Assembly: GCF_003270085.1 (NCBI RefSeq)
Contig: NZ_QFDQ01000087.1
Location: 1 to 42,947 of the forward strand
Direction: 5' to 3'
Source: Streptomyces triticisoli
Lineage (GTDB): Bacteria; Actinomycetota; Actinomycetes; Streptomycetales; Streptomycetaceae
DNA: 42,947 nucleotides
The notes below the pieces were generated by a model. The model had not been told where the DNA came from. It did no database searches and worked only from the letters and a program-made list of their open reading frames with translations. Shown here in pieces: positions 29,633 to 40,891 of the stretch (position 1 is its first letter; each line of letters starts with the position of its first letter). A program made the translations under genes and the position numbers.

Positions 29633-30820
29633 ATGGAGCGCCGTACCCTCACGCCCCGCCCCGGCTGGCAGCAGACCGTCGAGGCCCAGGGCCTCGTCTA
29701 CCCGCTCACCAGACACCCCGACAACTCCTTCCGCCCCTACTGGGACGAGAGCGCCCACTACGTCTTCACCCTCGCCGAGGTGGAGGCGCTGGAGGAGACG
29801 GTCGAGGAACTGCACCGCATGTGCCTCGCCGCGGCGGACCACATCGTCACCGCCGACCGCTTCGCCGACCTCGGCATCACCGACTCGCGCGTCGCCCACG
29901 CCGTCGCCGAGTCCTGGCACCGCCGTGCCGAACTCCCCTCCCTCTACGGCCGCTTCGACCTCCGCTACGACGGCACCGGCCCGGCCAAGCTCCTGGAGTA
30001 CAACGCCGACACCCCCACCTCCCTGGTCGAAGCCGCCTCCCCCCAGTGGTTCTGGATGGAGGAGCGCTTCCCCGGCGCCGACCAGTGGAACTCCCTGCAC
30101 GAACGCCTCGTCGCCGCCTGGCGGAAGCAGGCCCCGCTGCTGCCGCCCGGCAGCCCCCTGCACTTCGCGCACACCAGCGACGACGAGACCGGCGAGGACC
30201 TGATGACGGTCGCCTACCTGAAGGAGACCGCGGAACAGGCCGGCCTCGACACCGACTGGATATCCATGGAGGAGATCGGCTGGGACCCGCTGTCCGAACG
30301 CTTCGTCGACAACGGACTGCGGTTCATCCGCAGCATCTTCAAGCTCTACCCGTGGGAGTGGCTGACCACCGACCGCTTCGCCGGCCACGTCCTGGACACC
30401 CTCGACAACGGCGGCGGCACCGGCTCCACCCTGTGGATCGAGCCCGCCTGGAAGATGCTGCTGAGCAACAAGGCCCTGCTCGCCGTCCTCTGGGAGCTGT
30501 ACCCGGACCACCCGAACCTCCTCCCCACCCACCTGGACGGCCCCCGCGACCTCGCGGCCACCACCGGCTACGTCGCCAAACCCCTGCTCGGCCGGGAGGG
30601 CGCCGGAGTGACGATCCACCGGCCCGGCAGCGGCGGCCCGCCCGTCAGCGACGAGCCCTGCTGCTACCAGGCCCTCGCCCCGCTGCCCGCCTTCGACGGC
30701 AACCACGTCGTCCTCGGCGCCTGGGTCGTCGAGGACGAGGCGGCCGGCCTCGGCATCCGCGAGTCGGCCGGCCTGGTCACGGACGGGTACGCCCGCTTCC
30801 TGCCCCACGTGATCCTCTAG
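29633..30820 (+). CDS. glutathionylspermidine-synthase-like ATP-grasp ligase
   Basis: 395 aa, full length for the YgiC/YjfC type. Family marks include RFDLRYDGTGPAKLLEYNADTP (ATP and substrate region, about 104-125) and the C-terminal ATP-grasp stretch YVAKPLLGREGAGV with the Lys and Gly-rich loop. It lacks the amidase domain of the E. coli Gss enzyme. Streptomyces make mycothiol, not glutathione, so the acceptor is probably not glutathione; the substrate is unknown. The lipoprotein gene upstream ends 7 bases before the ATG, suggesting that the ligase modifies, or works with, that protein. It converges with rocD with only 14 bases between the stops. Confidence 0.85.
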   Translation: MERRTLTPRPGWQQTVEAQGLVYPLTRHPDNSFRPYWDESAHYVFTLAEVEALEETVEELHRMCLAAADHIVTADRFADLGITDSRVAHAVAESWHRRAELPSLYGRFDLRYDGTGPAKLLEYNADTPTSLVEAASPQWFWMEERFPGADQWNSLHERLVAAWRKQAPLLPPGSPLHFAHTSDDETGEDLMTVAYLKETAEQAGLDTDWISMEEIGWDPLSERFVDNGLRFIRSIFKLYPWEWLTTDRFAGHVLDTLDNGGGTGSTLWIEPAWKMLLSNKALLAVLWELYPDHPNLLPTHLDGPRDLAATTGYVAKPLLGREGAGVTIHRPGSGGPPVSDEPCCYQALAPLPAFDGNHVVLGAWVVEDEAAGLGIRESAGLVTDGYARFLPHVIL

Positions 30821-30834
30821 CGGGACACCGGCGC

Positions 30835-32040
30835 TCATCCGCCCAGCACCGCCCGCAGCCGGTCCAGACCCCAGTCCAGGTCCTCCTCGCCGATCACCAG
30901 CGGCGGGGAGAGCCGGATGGTCGAACCGTGGGTGTCCTTCACCAGGACACCCCGGTCCATCAGCTTCTTCGAGACCTCCCGGCCGGTCCCGAACGCCGGG
31001 TTCACGTCCACCCCCGCCCACAGCCCCCGCCCGCGCACCGCCCGCACCCGCCCCGCGCCGGCCAGCTGTCCCAGCTCCCGGTGCAGGTGCTCGCCCAGCT
31101 CCGCGGCCCGCGCCTGGTACTCGCCCGTGCGCAGCATCGCGATCACCTCCAGCGCCACCGCGCACGCCAGCGGGTTCCCGCCGAACGTCGACCCGTGCTC
31201 GCCCGGCCGGAACACCCCGAGCACCTCCCGCGACGACACCACCGCAGACACCGGCAGGAGCCCGCCGCCCAGCGCCTTCCCCAGGACGTACATGTCGGGG
31301 ACGACCCCCTCGTGCTCGCACGCGAAGGTGCGGCCCGTCCGCCCCAGCCCCGACTGGACCTCGTCGGCGACGAACAGCACGTTCCGCTCCCGGGTCAGCT
31401 CCCGCACCGCCGGCAGATAACCGGCCGGCGGCACCAGCACCCCCGCCTCGCCCTGGATCGGCTCGAGCAGCACGGCCACCGTGTTCTCCGTCATGGCCGA
31501 CCGCATCGCCGTCAGGTCCCCGTACGGCACGATCTCGAAGCCCGGCGTGTACGGCCCGAAGTCCGCCCGCGTCTCCGGGTCGGTGGAGAAGCTGATGATC
31601 GTCGTCGTACGGCCGTGGAAGTTGTTGCCCGCGACCACGACCTTCGCCATCTCCGCGGGCACGCCCTTGACCGTGTAGCCCCACTTGCGGGCCGTCTTCA
31701 CGGCCGTCTCCACCGCCTCCGCGCCCGTGTTCATCGGCAGCACCGTCTCCATGCCGCACAGCGCCGCCAACTGCTCGCAGAACGCGCCGAAACGGTCGTG
31801 GTGGAAGGCCCGCGAGGTCAGCGTCACCCGCTCCATCTGCGCCCTGGCCGCCTCGATCAGCCGCCGGTTGCGGTGCCCGAAGTTCAGCGCCGAGTAACCG
31901 GCCAGCAGATCGAGATACCGGCGGCCCGCCACGTCCGTCATCCAGGCGCCGTCAGCGGTGGCGATCACCACGGGCAGCGGATGGTAGGTGTGCGCGCTGT
32001 GGGCGTCGGCGGCGGCGATGAGGTCTTCCGTAGCGGTCAC
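30835..32040 (-). CDS. rocD: ornithine aminotransferase
   Basis: 401 aa, class III PLP aminotransferase. It would convert ornithine and 2-oxoglutarate to glutamate semialdehyde and glutamate. PLP-binding features are [33 protein letters not shown] and the Schiff-base Lys255 in [10 protein letters not shown]. The stretch [15 protein letters not shown] fits ornithine rather than acetylornithine aminotransferases. The GTG at 32040 has GGGAG 5 bases upstream. It is divergent from the glyA riboswitch region. No other arginine-catabolism gene lies beside it in this window. Confidence 0.92.
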   Translation of the reverse strand: MTATEDLIAAADAHSAHTYHPLPVVIATADGAWMTDVAGRRYLDLLAGYSALNFGHRNRRLIEAARAQMERVTLTSRAFHHDRFGAFCEQLAALCGMETVLPMNTGAEAVETAVKTARKWGYTVKGVPAEMAKVVVAGNNFHGRTTTIISFSTDPETRADFGPYTPGFEIVPYGDLTAMRSAMTENTVAVLLEPIQGEAGVLVPPAGYLPAVRELTRERNVLFVADEVQSGLGRTGRTFACEHEGVVPDMYVLGKALGGGLLPVSAVVSSREVLGVFRPGEHGSTFGGNPLACAVALEVIAMLRTGEYQARAAELGEHLHRELGQLAGAGRVRAVRGRGLWAGVDVNPAFGTGREVSKKLMDRGVLVKDTHGSTIRLSPPLVIGEEDLDWGLDRLRAVLGG

Positions 32041-32158
32041 GGCGGCTCCCGAACTCCCGAGGACGACGAGGGACGCCCCCCGGCGAAGGGGAGGCCGTCC
32101 TCCTTCCTATCCCCGCTCGCATGGTGGACGCGGGAACTGCGCCGTTCGGCGCGCCCGG

Positions 32159-32164
32159 TAGGCT
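32159..32164 (+). promoter_or_regulatory. -10 box for the glyA riboswitch transcript
   Basis: TAGGCT fits TAnnnT and lies 7 bases before the first base of the ZTP aptamer, so the transcript would start at or next to the aptamer. The -35 is poor. Confidence 0.5.
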
Positions 32165-32170
32165 GACCAC

Positions 32171-32276
32171 GGGCCGTGACTGGCGTGCTGTGTCCTGGCG
32201 ACGCCAGGACCCAAGGATGGGACCGACCATCGGGGAGCGGCCCGTACGTGGTGAAGAGTGCCGTGCGCCTGGGCCG
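32171..32276 (+). ncRNA. ZTP riboswitch (pfl motif) upstream of glyA
   Basis: The order of conserved elements matches the pfl RNA. GGGCCGTGACTGGCG starts at 32171; a hairpin GTCCTGGC/GCCAGGAC follows at 32192-32210; then GGGACCGACCATCGGGGAGCG; and GGGCCG (32171-32176) pairs with CGGCCC (32238-32243). The terminal hairpin-pseudoknot element reads GCCGTGCGCCTGGGC (32260-32274). ZTP riboswitches sense the purine intermediate AICAR triphosphate/ZMP when 10-formyl-THF is short, and commonly control glyA. About 36 bases separate it from the glyA ATG, with the site GGAGG in that stretch, so control of translation is plausible. Confidence 0.88.
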
Positions 32277-32312
32277 TACCGTGAACGCCGAACGCCATGT
32301 CCGGAGGTCCTG

Positions 32313-33767
32313 ATGCCCGAGAAGTCCGCGCCCCTGTCCCACGAGTCCACCGCCTTCCGTGCCGCCCTCGACGTGATCCGCGCCGTCGAACCGCGCGTGG
32401 CCGACGCCATCGGCCAGGAGGTCGCCGACCAGCGCGAGATGCTCAAGCTGATCGCCTCCGAGAACTACGCCTCCCCGGCCACCCTGCTGGCCATGGGCAA
32501 CTGGCTGAGCGACAAGTACGCCGAGGGCACCGTCGGCCGCCGCTTCTACGCCGGCTGCCGCAACGTCGACACCGTCGAGTCGCTGGCCGCCGAGCACGCC
32601 CGCGAACTCTTCGGCGCCCGCCACGCCTACGTCCAGCCGCACTCCGGCATCGACGCCAACCTCGTCGCCTTCTGGGCCGTCCTCGCCGACCGTGTCGAGG
32701 CCCCCTTCCTGGAGAAGACCGGCGTCCGCCAGGTCAACGACCTCTCCGAGGCCGACTGGGCCGAACTGCGCCAGGCCTTCGGCAACCAGCGCATGCTCGG
32801 CATGTCCCTGGACGCCGGCGGCCACCTCACCCACGGCTTCCGCCCGAACATCTCAGGAAAGATGTTCGACCAGCGCTCCTACGGCACCGACCCGGCCACC
32901 GGCCTGCTCGACTACGAGGCCCTGCGCGCCACCGCCCGTGAGTTCAAGCCGCTGATCATCGTGGCCGGCTACTCCGCCTACCCGCGCCTGGTGAACTTCC
33001 GGATCATGCGCGAGATCGCCGACGAGGTCGGCGCCACGCTCATGGTGGACATGGCCCACTTCGCGGGCCTGGTCGCCGGCAAGGTCCTCACCGGCGACTT
33101 CGACCCGGTCCCGCACGCCCAGATCGTCACCACCACCACCCACAAGTCGCTGCGCGGCCCGCGCGGCGGCATGGTCCTGTGCGACGACTCCCTCAAGGAC
33201 CAGGTCGACCGCGGCTGCCCGATGGTCCTCGGCGGCCCCCTCCCGCACGTCATGGCCGCCAAGGCGGTCGCCCTGGCCGAGGCCCGCCGGCCCTCCTTCC
33301 AGGACTACGCCCAGCGGATCGTCGACAACTCCCGCGCCCTGGCCGAGGGCCTGACCCGCCGTGGCGCCACCCTGGTGACCGGCGGCACCGACAACCACCT
33401 CAACTTGATCGACGTCGCCTCCTCCTACGGCCTCACCGGCCGCCAGGCCGAGGCCGCCCTGCTCGAGTCCGGCATCGTCACCAACCGCAACGCGATCCCG
33501 GCCGACCCCAACGGCGCCTGGTACACCTCCGGCATCCGCGTCGGCACGCCCGCGCTGACCACCCGCGGCCTGGGCACCGCCGAGATGGACGAGGTCGCCG
33601 GCCTGATCGACCGCGTCCTGACGGTCACCGAGCCCGGCACCACCAAGTCGGGCGCCCCGTCCAAGGCCGCCCACGTCCTCGACCCGAAGATCGCCGACGA
33701 GATCTCCCACCGCGCGACCGACCTGGTGGCCGGCTTCCCGCTGTACCCGGAGATCGACCTCGGCTGA
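32313..33767 (+). CDS. glyA: serine hydroxymethyltransferase
   Basis: 484 aa. It converts serine and THF to glycine and 5,10-methylene-THF, the main source of one-carbon units for FolD, PurN and PurH. The PLP Schiff-base Lys278 is in [29 protein letters not shown] and [15 protein letters not shown] are family marks. It is longer than the ~420-aa E. coli enzyme because of an insert near residues 115-160 ([20 protein letters not shown] and following), a variant I know from actinobacteria. The ATG at 32313 follows GGAGG. It is controlled by the ZTP riboswitch just upstream. Confidence 0.95.
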   Translation: MPEKSAPLSHESTAFRAALDVIRAVEPRVADAIGQEVADQREMLKLIASENYASPATLLAMGNWLSDKYAEGTVGRRFYAGCRNVDTVESLAAEHARELFGARHAYVQPHSGIDANLVAFWAVLADRVEAPFLEKTGVRQVNDLSEADWAELRQAFGNQRMLGMSLDAGGHLTHGFRPNISGKMFDQRSYGTDPATGLLDYEALRATAREFKPLIIVAGYSAYPRLVNFRIMREIADEVGATLMVDMAHFAGLVAGKVLTGDFDPVPHAQIVTTTTHKSLRGPRGGMVLCDDSLKDQVDRGCPMVLGGPLPHVMAAKAVALAEARRPSFQDYAQRIVDNSRALAEGLTRRGATLVTGGTDNHLNLIDVASSYGLTGRQAEAALLESGIVTNRNAIPADPNGAWYTSGIRVGTPALTTRGLGTAEMDEVAGLIDRVLTVTEPGTTKSGAPSKAAHVLDPKIADEISHRATDLVAGFPLYPEIDLG

Positions 33768-34463
33768 TCACAGCTCGATCAGCTCCTGTCGTGGTTCCTC
33801 CCGCGGCGGTCCGGCACTTCTCCGGGCCGCCGCGCGGCGTATCAGCAACGTGCCGCCGACCCCGACGGCGAGCCCGCCGGCCGCCCACCACAGGGGGTCA
33901 CCTCTCCTGTCCCGAGCCCCGCCGGGTGACGTACCGTCCGCGCCGCCCAGAAGCCCCCGGCGGTCCAGCCGCTCGTACAGATCCCGCGGCGCCCGGTGCC
34001 AGCGGATGTCGTCGTCCTCCACATCCGGCGCCAGGTCCGAGCGCACCCACGGCGTGCCGTCCTCCGCCACGATCAACTGGTCCTGCCTGTCCACAGCCAC
34101 ATCCCCTCCCGGCGGCCTGCTCGTCATCGGCCACCCCCCGACCCCGGTCAGCCCCCACACCACGGTCACCCGCACCGCCGGATACCGCCCCTCCGCCCAG
34201 GCCGTCGGCACCGGCTCCGTCCCTGTGTACGACGGCCGCAGCAGCTCTTGGAGCCGGGCGAAGTCGCGATCCTCCGAGTGCAACGCTCTCGTCCGCCCCG
34301 AGCCGCCCACCACGACCAGCGCAACATCGGGCGGGCGCGGCGCATTGTCCCTGTCCGCGGCCGTCGCGACCGCCGGCATCCCGCACACCATCGCCGCCAC
34401 GGTCACCGACACCCGCAGCACGGAGATGAGCCGCGGCGCCGTGCGCCCGCCCCGCAGTGACAT
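33768..34463 (-). CDS. secreted membrane-anchored protein of an ECF sigma locus (paralogue B)
   Basis: 231 aa from ATG 34463, preceded by GAGGGAGAGGG; a GTG 30 bases further upstream is an alternative. A signal peptide ends near VATAAD (about residue 36), then an extracytoplasmic domain of about 145 residues, then a C-terminal membrane helix (WWAAGGLAVGVGGTLLI) and a basic tail. It resembles the next gene upstream: VALVVVGGSGRTRALHSEDR against SVLVTSPGSAKATGLYNSDK, each followed by an LxxLL segment. The two are probably a tandem duplication. It is last in the sigma / anti-sigma / paralogue A / paralogue B order. No enzyme motif is seen. Confidence 0.82.
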   Translation of the reverse strand: MSLRGGRTAPRLISVLRVSVTVAAMVCGMPAVATAADRDNAPRPPDVALVVVGGSGRTRALHSEDRDFARLQELLRPSYTGTEPVPTAWAEGRYPAVRVTVVWGLTGVGGWPMTSRPPGGDVAVDRQDQLIVAEDGTPWVRSDLAPDVEDDDIRWHRAPRDLYERLDRRGLLGGADGTSPGGARDRRGDPLWWAAGGLAVGVGGTLLIRRAAARRSAGPPREEPRQELIEL

Positions 34464-34498
34464 CCGACCAACCCTCTCCCTCGTCCCGCGCACGCGTC

Positions 34499-35242
34499 CT
34501 ACACGTCCCGCAGTTCCTGCCTGGGGCCCGGTTCCCGCTCACGCCGCAGGCGCTCGAGCGGCAGCCTCGACGCGAAGGGCCGCAGCACCAGCGCGAGCAG
34601 CGCACCGGCCGCCGCTCCCGGTAGCGCCCACCACCAGCCGGTGCCGTCACCACCCGCGGTCGGCGCACTCGCCTGTACCGTCTGCGTCCCCGTGTCGGCG
34701 TCCGGTGTGGCGGTGTCGGCTGTGGCCGTGTCCTCCTCCTCCGGCAGCGGGAAGATGCCGCTGTACCCGTCACTCGTGGGCTTGCCCATCATGCCCAGTT
34801 TCTTGAGCAAGGCCCGAAGTCGGTCGGGCTGCTGGGCGAGGTGCCAGTTGCCGGCCCTGGAGTCGGACGCGTGTGCCGCCGTGTGGATCCAGACGGCGTT
34901 CTTGTCGGTCAACGGGAAGATGCGGTCGAGCCGCCACACCGTTACGTCGTGTATCAGCCAGGTCGCGTTGATCTGCCGGGCGTTGGCCAGGTCGGCCTCG
35001 GACGGCGCTTTCATGCCGCCCGCGCCCAGCGGGCCCAGGAGTTGCTCCAGAGCCAGATAGTCCTTGTCGGAGTTGTACAGCCCCGTGGCCTTCGCGCTCC
35101 CCGGCGAGGTCACCAGCACGCTTGTCGGCCCGCCGGCCGACGCGGAGGACGCGCCCCACACCATCACAGCGAGCACCACCGCCAGCGCGCCCGCCAGCGC
35201 GGTCATTTCTCGAACCTTCCACTTGCCCATCCGAACCCCCAT
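34499..35242 (-). CDS. secreted membrane-anchored protein of an ECF sigma locus (paralogue A)
   Basis: 247 aa from ATG 35242 (GGGGA upstream); an ATG at 35230 after GGGGG is equally possible. A signal peptide ends at about SSASAGG (residues 32-38). The outside domain starts SVLVTSPGSAKATGLYNSDK and contains WLIHDVTVWRLDRIFP. A Glu/Asp/Thr-rich linker leads to a C-terminal membrane helix WWWALPGAAAGALLALVL and a basic tail. It lies 84 bases downstream of the anti-sigma candidate and 35 bases before paralogue B. A role in sensing envelope signals is inferred from position only. Confidence 0.85.
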   Translation of the reverse strand: MGVRMGKWKVREMTALAGALAVVLAVMVWGASSASAGGPTSVLVTSPGSAKATGLYNSDKDYLALEQLLGPLGAGGMKAPSEADLANARQINATWLIHDVTVWRLDRIFPLTDKNAVWIHTAAHASDSRAGNWHLAQQPDRLRALLKKLGMMGKPTSDGYSGIFPLPEEEDTATADTATPDADTGTQTVQASAPTAGGDGTGWWWALPGAAAGALLALVLRPFASRLPLERLRREREPGPRQELRDV

Positions 35243-35326
35243 GGCCGGTCCCCGTGCGGCCCGTCACCGGCCGCGTGTCACCTCTGGTACACCGCCCGGC
35301 CCGCCGGGGTTCCCACCCCGCGCGCA

Positions 35327-38033
<2,707 letters not shown>

Positions 38034-38210
38034 GGCGCACCACGGCACACACAGGGCACCGGGCAGAGCGCTGCACATCACATGGTTGCGCCTGCCCACA
38101 ACACGGCCGCGGACGTACAGTCGAAGCCGGACGGCAGTGACGTAGCGGCTGAGAGCCAAACAGCTGAGAACCAGACAGACGACGCTTCCGACACGACGAC
38201 AGGAGACGAC

Positions 38211-38792
38211 GTGGGGACCGTAACGATCGGGGTGTCGATCGCGGTCCCGGAGCCCCACGGCAGCCTGCTCCAGCAGCGGCGCGCGGGCTTCGGCGACGCC
38301 GCGGCTCACGGGATCCCCACGCACGTCACCCTGCTGCCGCCGACGGAGGTCGATGACGCCGAACTGCCTGCCGTCGAGGCCCATCTGACGGAGGTGGCCG
38401 CGGCCGGGCGCCCGTTCACCATGCGGCTGTCCGGCACGGACACCTTCCGGCCGCTGTCGCCGGTGGTGTTCGTCCGGGTCGTCGAGGGCGCCGAGGCGTG
38501 CGCGTGGCTGCAGAAGCAGGTCCGCGACGCCTCCGGACCCGTGGCGCGCGAACTCCAGTTCCCCTACCACCCGCATGTGACGGTGGCGCACGGCATCGAC
38601 GACGCGGCCATGGACCGCGCCCTCGAGGAACTCGCCGCGTACGAGGCCGAATGGCCGTGCACCGGATTCGCCCTGCATGAGCAGGGTCCTGACGGGGTGT
38701 GGCGCAAGCTGCGCGAGTTCGGCTTCGGCGGCTGCACGGTGGTGCCCCCGCAGGCGGGCCCCGTGGACCGCGGCACACTGCCCACCCGCTAG
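38211..38792 (+). CDS. 2'-5' RNA ligase / cyclic phosphodiesterase family protein
   Basis: 193 aa from GTG 38211, chosen because AGGAG lies 7 bases upstream and the family fold begins at VTIGVSIAVPEP. A longer in-frame ATG at 38082 would add 43 residues of Asp/Thr/Gln-rich sequence. The two HxT catalytic motifs of the 2H phosphoesterase superfamily are intact: THVT (His38, Thr40) and PHVT (His122, Thr124). Substrates of this group include cyclic nucleotide phosphates and RNA ends; the target here is unknown. It lies 177 bases after trpS on the same strand. Confidence 0.9.
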   Translation: MGTVTIGVSIAVPEPHGSLLQQRRAGFGDAAAHGIPTHVTLLPPTEVDDAELPAVEAHLTEVAAAGRPFTMRLSGTDTFRPLSPVVFVRVVEGAEACAWLQKQVRDASGPVARELQFPYHPHVTVAHGIDDAAMDRALEELAAYEAEWPCTGFALHEQGPDGVWRKLREFGFGGCTVVPPQAGPVDRGTLPTR

Positions 38793-38855
38793 CGGCAGCA
38801 GGAGGGGACAGCGGGGGTTGGCAACTGCTCGCCAAGGAGCGTGTATAAGACCGGT

Positions 38856-39821
38856 TTAGCTCGATCGTGTGATGGTCGGCTTGCGGGCTTGCGGGCTTGC
38901 GGGCTTGCGGTGTGCTGGACCGGCCGGGGTAGCGCTGCCGTGCGATCTGGGACGCCGGGTGCGGTGCCCGGGGTGCCCCCTCTGGGGGAGTGCGGGGCCC
39001 CTGCTCCACCAGCGAGATGGTTCAGGGCCTCCCCGTCGCCTCTGGCCGCTCCCACAGTACAGCGGAAGCCGCCGGAACACCGCGCGCGGCAGATGCCGCA
39101 GTACGGACGTCACCAGCCGGAGCACACCGGGCACCCACACCGTCTCCGAGCGCCGCCTGAGGCCCAGTTCGACGGCGGTGGCGACCTCCTCCGGGGTGAC
39201 GGCGAGGGGTTCGGCCTCCCGTCCGGCGGTCGCCCTGGACCGTACGAACCCGGGGCGTACGACCATGACGTGCACGCCCGTGCCGTACAGAGCGTCGCCC
39301 AGACCCTGGGCGAAGGTGTCCAGACCGGCCTTGCTGGAGCCGTAGATGAAGTCCGCGCGGCGGGCGCGTTCACCGGCCGCCGCCGAGAGCACCACCAGCG
39401 AGCCGTGCCCCTGGTCCTGCAGCGACCGGGCGGCGACGAGTCCCGCGGACACCGCCCCGGTGTAGTTGGTCCGGACGACCCGGACGGCGTTCAGCGGTTC
39501 GCGTTCGTCGTACGCCTGGTCGCCGAGGACGCCGAAGGCCAGCAGCACCATGTCGATGACGCCCTCGGCGAAGACCTTGCCGAGGGCGGTCTCGTGGGAC
39601 TCGGGGTCGAGCGCGTCGAAGGGGACGGTGCGCACGTCGGCGCCCAGGGTGCGCAGATGTGCGGCGGCCTCCTCCAGGGCCGGCGACGGGCGGCCCGCCA
39701 GCCACACCGTGCGGGTGCGGCGGGTGATCAGGCGGCGCGCGGTGGCCAGGGCGATCTCGGACGTGCCGCCGAGGACGAGGAGGGACTGGGGGAGACGGGT
39801 CGGACCGGGGGCAGCTCTCAC
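38856..39821 (-). CDS. DprE2-like short-chain reductase with an abnormal C-terminal extension
   Basis: 321 aa. The SDR core (1-254) has the nucleotide loop LVLGGTSEIALATARRL (15-31), Ser146 in VVLSAAAG and the YxxxK pair Tyr160/Lys164 in FIYGSSKAGLD. It resembles decaprenylphospho-beta-D-erythro-pentofuranosid-2-ulose 2-reductases, which work with the oxidase DprE1 to make a decaprenyl-arabinose donor. Relatives I know end near LPRAVFRRLPL; here the frame continues for 67 residues of Arg/Pro/Gly/Ser-rich sequence with codons rare in this genome (AGG, CGA, GGA, TCT, ACA), ending in an 8-bp tandem repeat. This suggests a lost stop or a deletion junction near 39060. No DprE1 gene is adjacent. 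The start is GTG 39821. Confidence 0.8.
   Translation of the reverse strand: MRAAPGPTRLPQSLLVLGGTSEIALATARRLITRRTRTVWLAGRPSPALEEAAAHLRTLGADVRTVPFDALDPESHETALGKVFAEGVIDMVLLAFGVLGDQAYDEREPLNAVRVVRTNYTGAVSAGLVAARSLQDQGHGSLVVLSAAAGERARRADFIYGSSKAGLDTFAQGLGDALYGTGVHVMVVRPGFVRSRATAGREAEPLAVTPEEVATAVELGLRRRSETVWVPGVLRLVTSVLRHLPRAVFRRLPLYCGSGQRRRGGPEPSRWWSRGPALPQRGHPGHRTRRPRSHGSATPAGPAHRKPASPQARKPTITRSS
38878..38909. repeat. 8-bp tandem repeat (GGCTTGCG)4
   Basis: Four perfect copies of GGCTTGCG lie head to tail. On the minus strand they encode the last part of the abnormal tail of the DprE2-like protein (SPQARKPASPQARKP-type sequence), about 20 bases before its stop. Confidence 0.9.
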
Positions 39822-39907
39822 GGCAGAGGACTGTATCGTCCGGGTATGCGTGGTTTGCCGCAGAAACGCGGTGTTGGCGCGGCCGTCGAGCGGGCACAGT
39901 GCGCATC

Positions 39908-40891
39908 ATGGACTGGCTGAAGAGACTCCCCGTCGTCGGGCCGTGGGCGGCGCGCCTGATGGCCACGCACGCGTGGCGGTCGTACGAGCGGCTGGACCGG
40001 GTGAAGTGGACACGGCTGGCCGCCGCCATGACGTTCATCAGCTTCATCGCCCTGTTCCCACTGCTGACGGTGGGCGCCGCGATCGGCGCGGCCACGCTCA
40101 GCGCTGAGCAGCAGCACACGCTCCAGAACAGGATCGCCCAGCAGTTCCCGGGCCTCGGCAGCCAGCTGGACATCGGCGCCCTGGTGCAGAACGCCGGCAC
40201 CGTCGGGGTCATCGCCGGCGCCGCCCTGCTGCTGACCGGCGTCAACTGGGTCGCCCAGATGCGCGACTGTCTGCGCGCGGTGTGGGAGCTGCCCGACCCG
40301 GAGGAGAACCCGCTGCTGAGCAAGGTGAAGGACGCGGGCATCCTGGTGGGCCTCGGCGGCGCGCTGCTCGTCACGCTCGCCGTGTCCACCGTCGCCTCGG
40401 CCGCCGTCGGCTGGACCGCCCGGCAGATCGGGCTGGACGAACACGGCTGGGGCAGCGTGGTGTTGCGGGTCGTCGCGTTCGCGGTCGCCGTACTGGCCGA
40501 CTTCCTGGTGCTGTTGTACGTCCTCACCCTGCTGCCCGGCGTCGAACCGCCGCGCCGCCGGCTGCTCGTCGCCGCGCTGCTCGGCGCGGTCGGCTTCGAA
40601 CTGCTGAAACTGCTGCTGAGCGGCTACATCCAGGGGGTGGCGGCGAAGAGCATGTACGGCGCCTTCGGTGTCCCCGTCGCCCTGCTGCTGTGGATCAACC
40701 TCACCTCCAAGCTGGTCCTGTACTGCGCCGCCTGGACGGCGACGGGCGGCAAGGAGGACGAAGCCGGCGGCCAAGCCTGCGGCCAAGGCGGCAGGGACGG
40801 CGACGGTGGCAGGGGCGTCCGGCTCAGGGGCGTCCGGCTCAGGGACGGCTCCGGCGGCGCACCAGGTCCGGCAGCGGCCAGCGGCGGTTGA
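39908..40891 (+). CDS. YihY/virulence-factor-BrkB family membrane protein
   Basis: 327 aa from ATG 39908; a GTG at 39899 is an alternative. The family signature region YERLDRVKWTRLAAAMTFISFIALFPLLTVGAA begins near residue 31. Six or so membrane helices continue to KSMYGAFGVPVALLLWINL and LVLYCAAWTATG near residue 280. The last 45 residues are Gly/Arg-rich. The other plus frame there reads KPAAKPAAKAAGTATVAGAS, a more typical Streptomyces tail, so a 1-base shift near 40750 is possible, though that frame has no nearby stop. The end overlaps the convergent carboxypeptidase gene by 53 bases. It is probably a transporter or envelope protein; the function is not established. Confidence 0.88.
   Translation: MDWLKRLPVVGPWAARLMATHAWRSYERLDRVKWTRLAAAMTFISFIALFPLLTVGAAIGAATLSAEQQHTLQNRIAQQFPGLGSQLDIGALVQNAGTVGVIAGAALLLTGVNWVAQMRDCLRAVWELPDPEENPLLSKVKDAGILVGLGGALLVTLAVSTVASAAVGWTARQIGLDEHGWGSVVLRVVAFAVAVLADFLVLLYVLTLLPGVEPPRRRLLVAALLGAVGFELLKLLLSGYIQGVAAKSMYGAFGVPVALLLWINLTSKLVLYCAAWTATGGKEDEAGGQACGQGGRDGDGGRGVRLRGVRLRDGSGGAPGPAAASGG

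Noticed and set aside
38793..38855. Plus-strand promoter TTGGCA ... TATAAG for a small antisense RNA
   Set aside because: The spacing between the boxes is 20 bases, the -10 lacks the final T, and no terminator or conserved RNA follows. Evidence is too weak to list.
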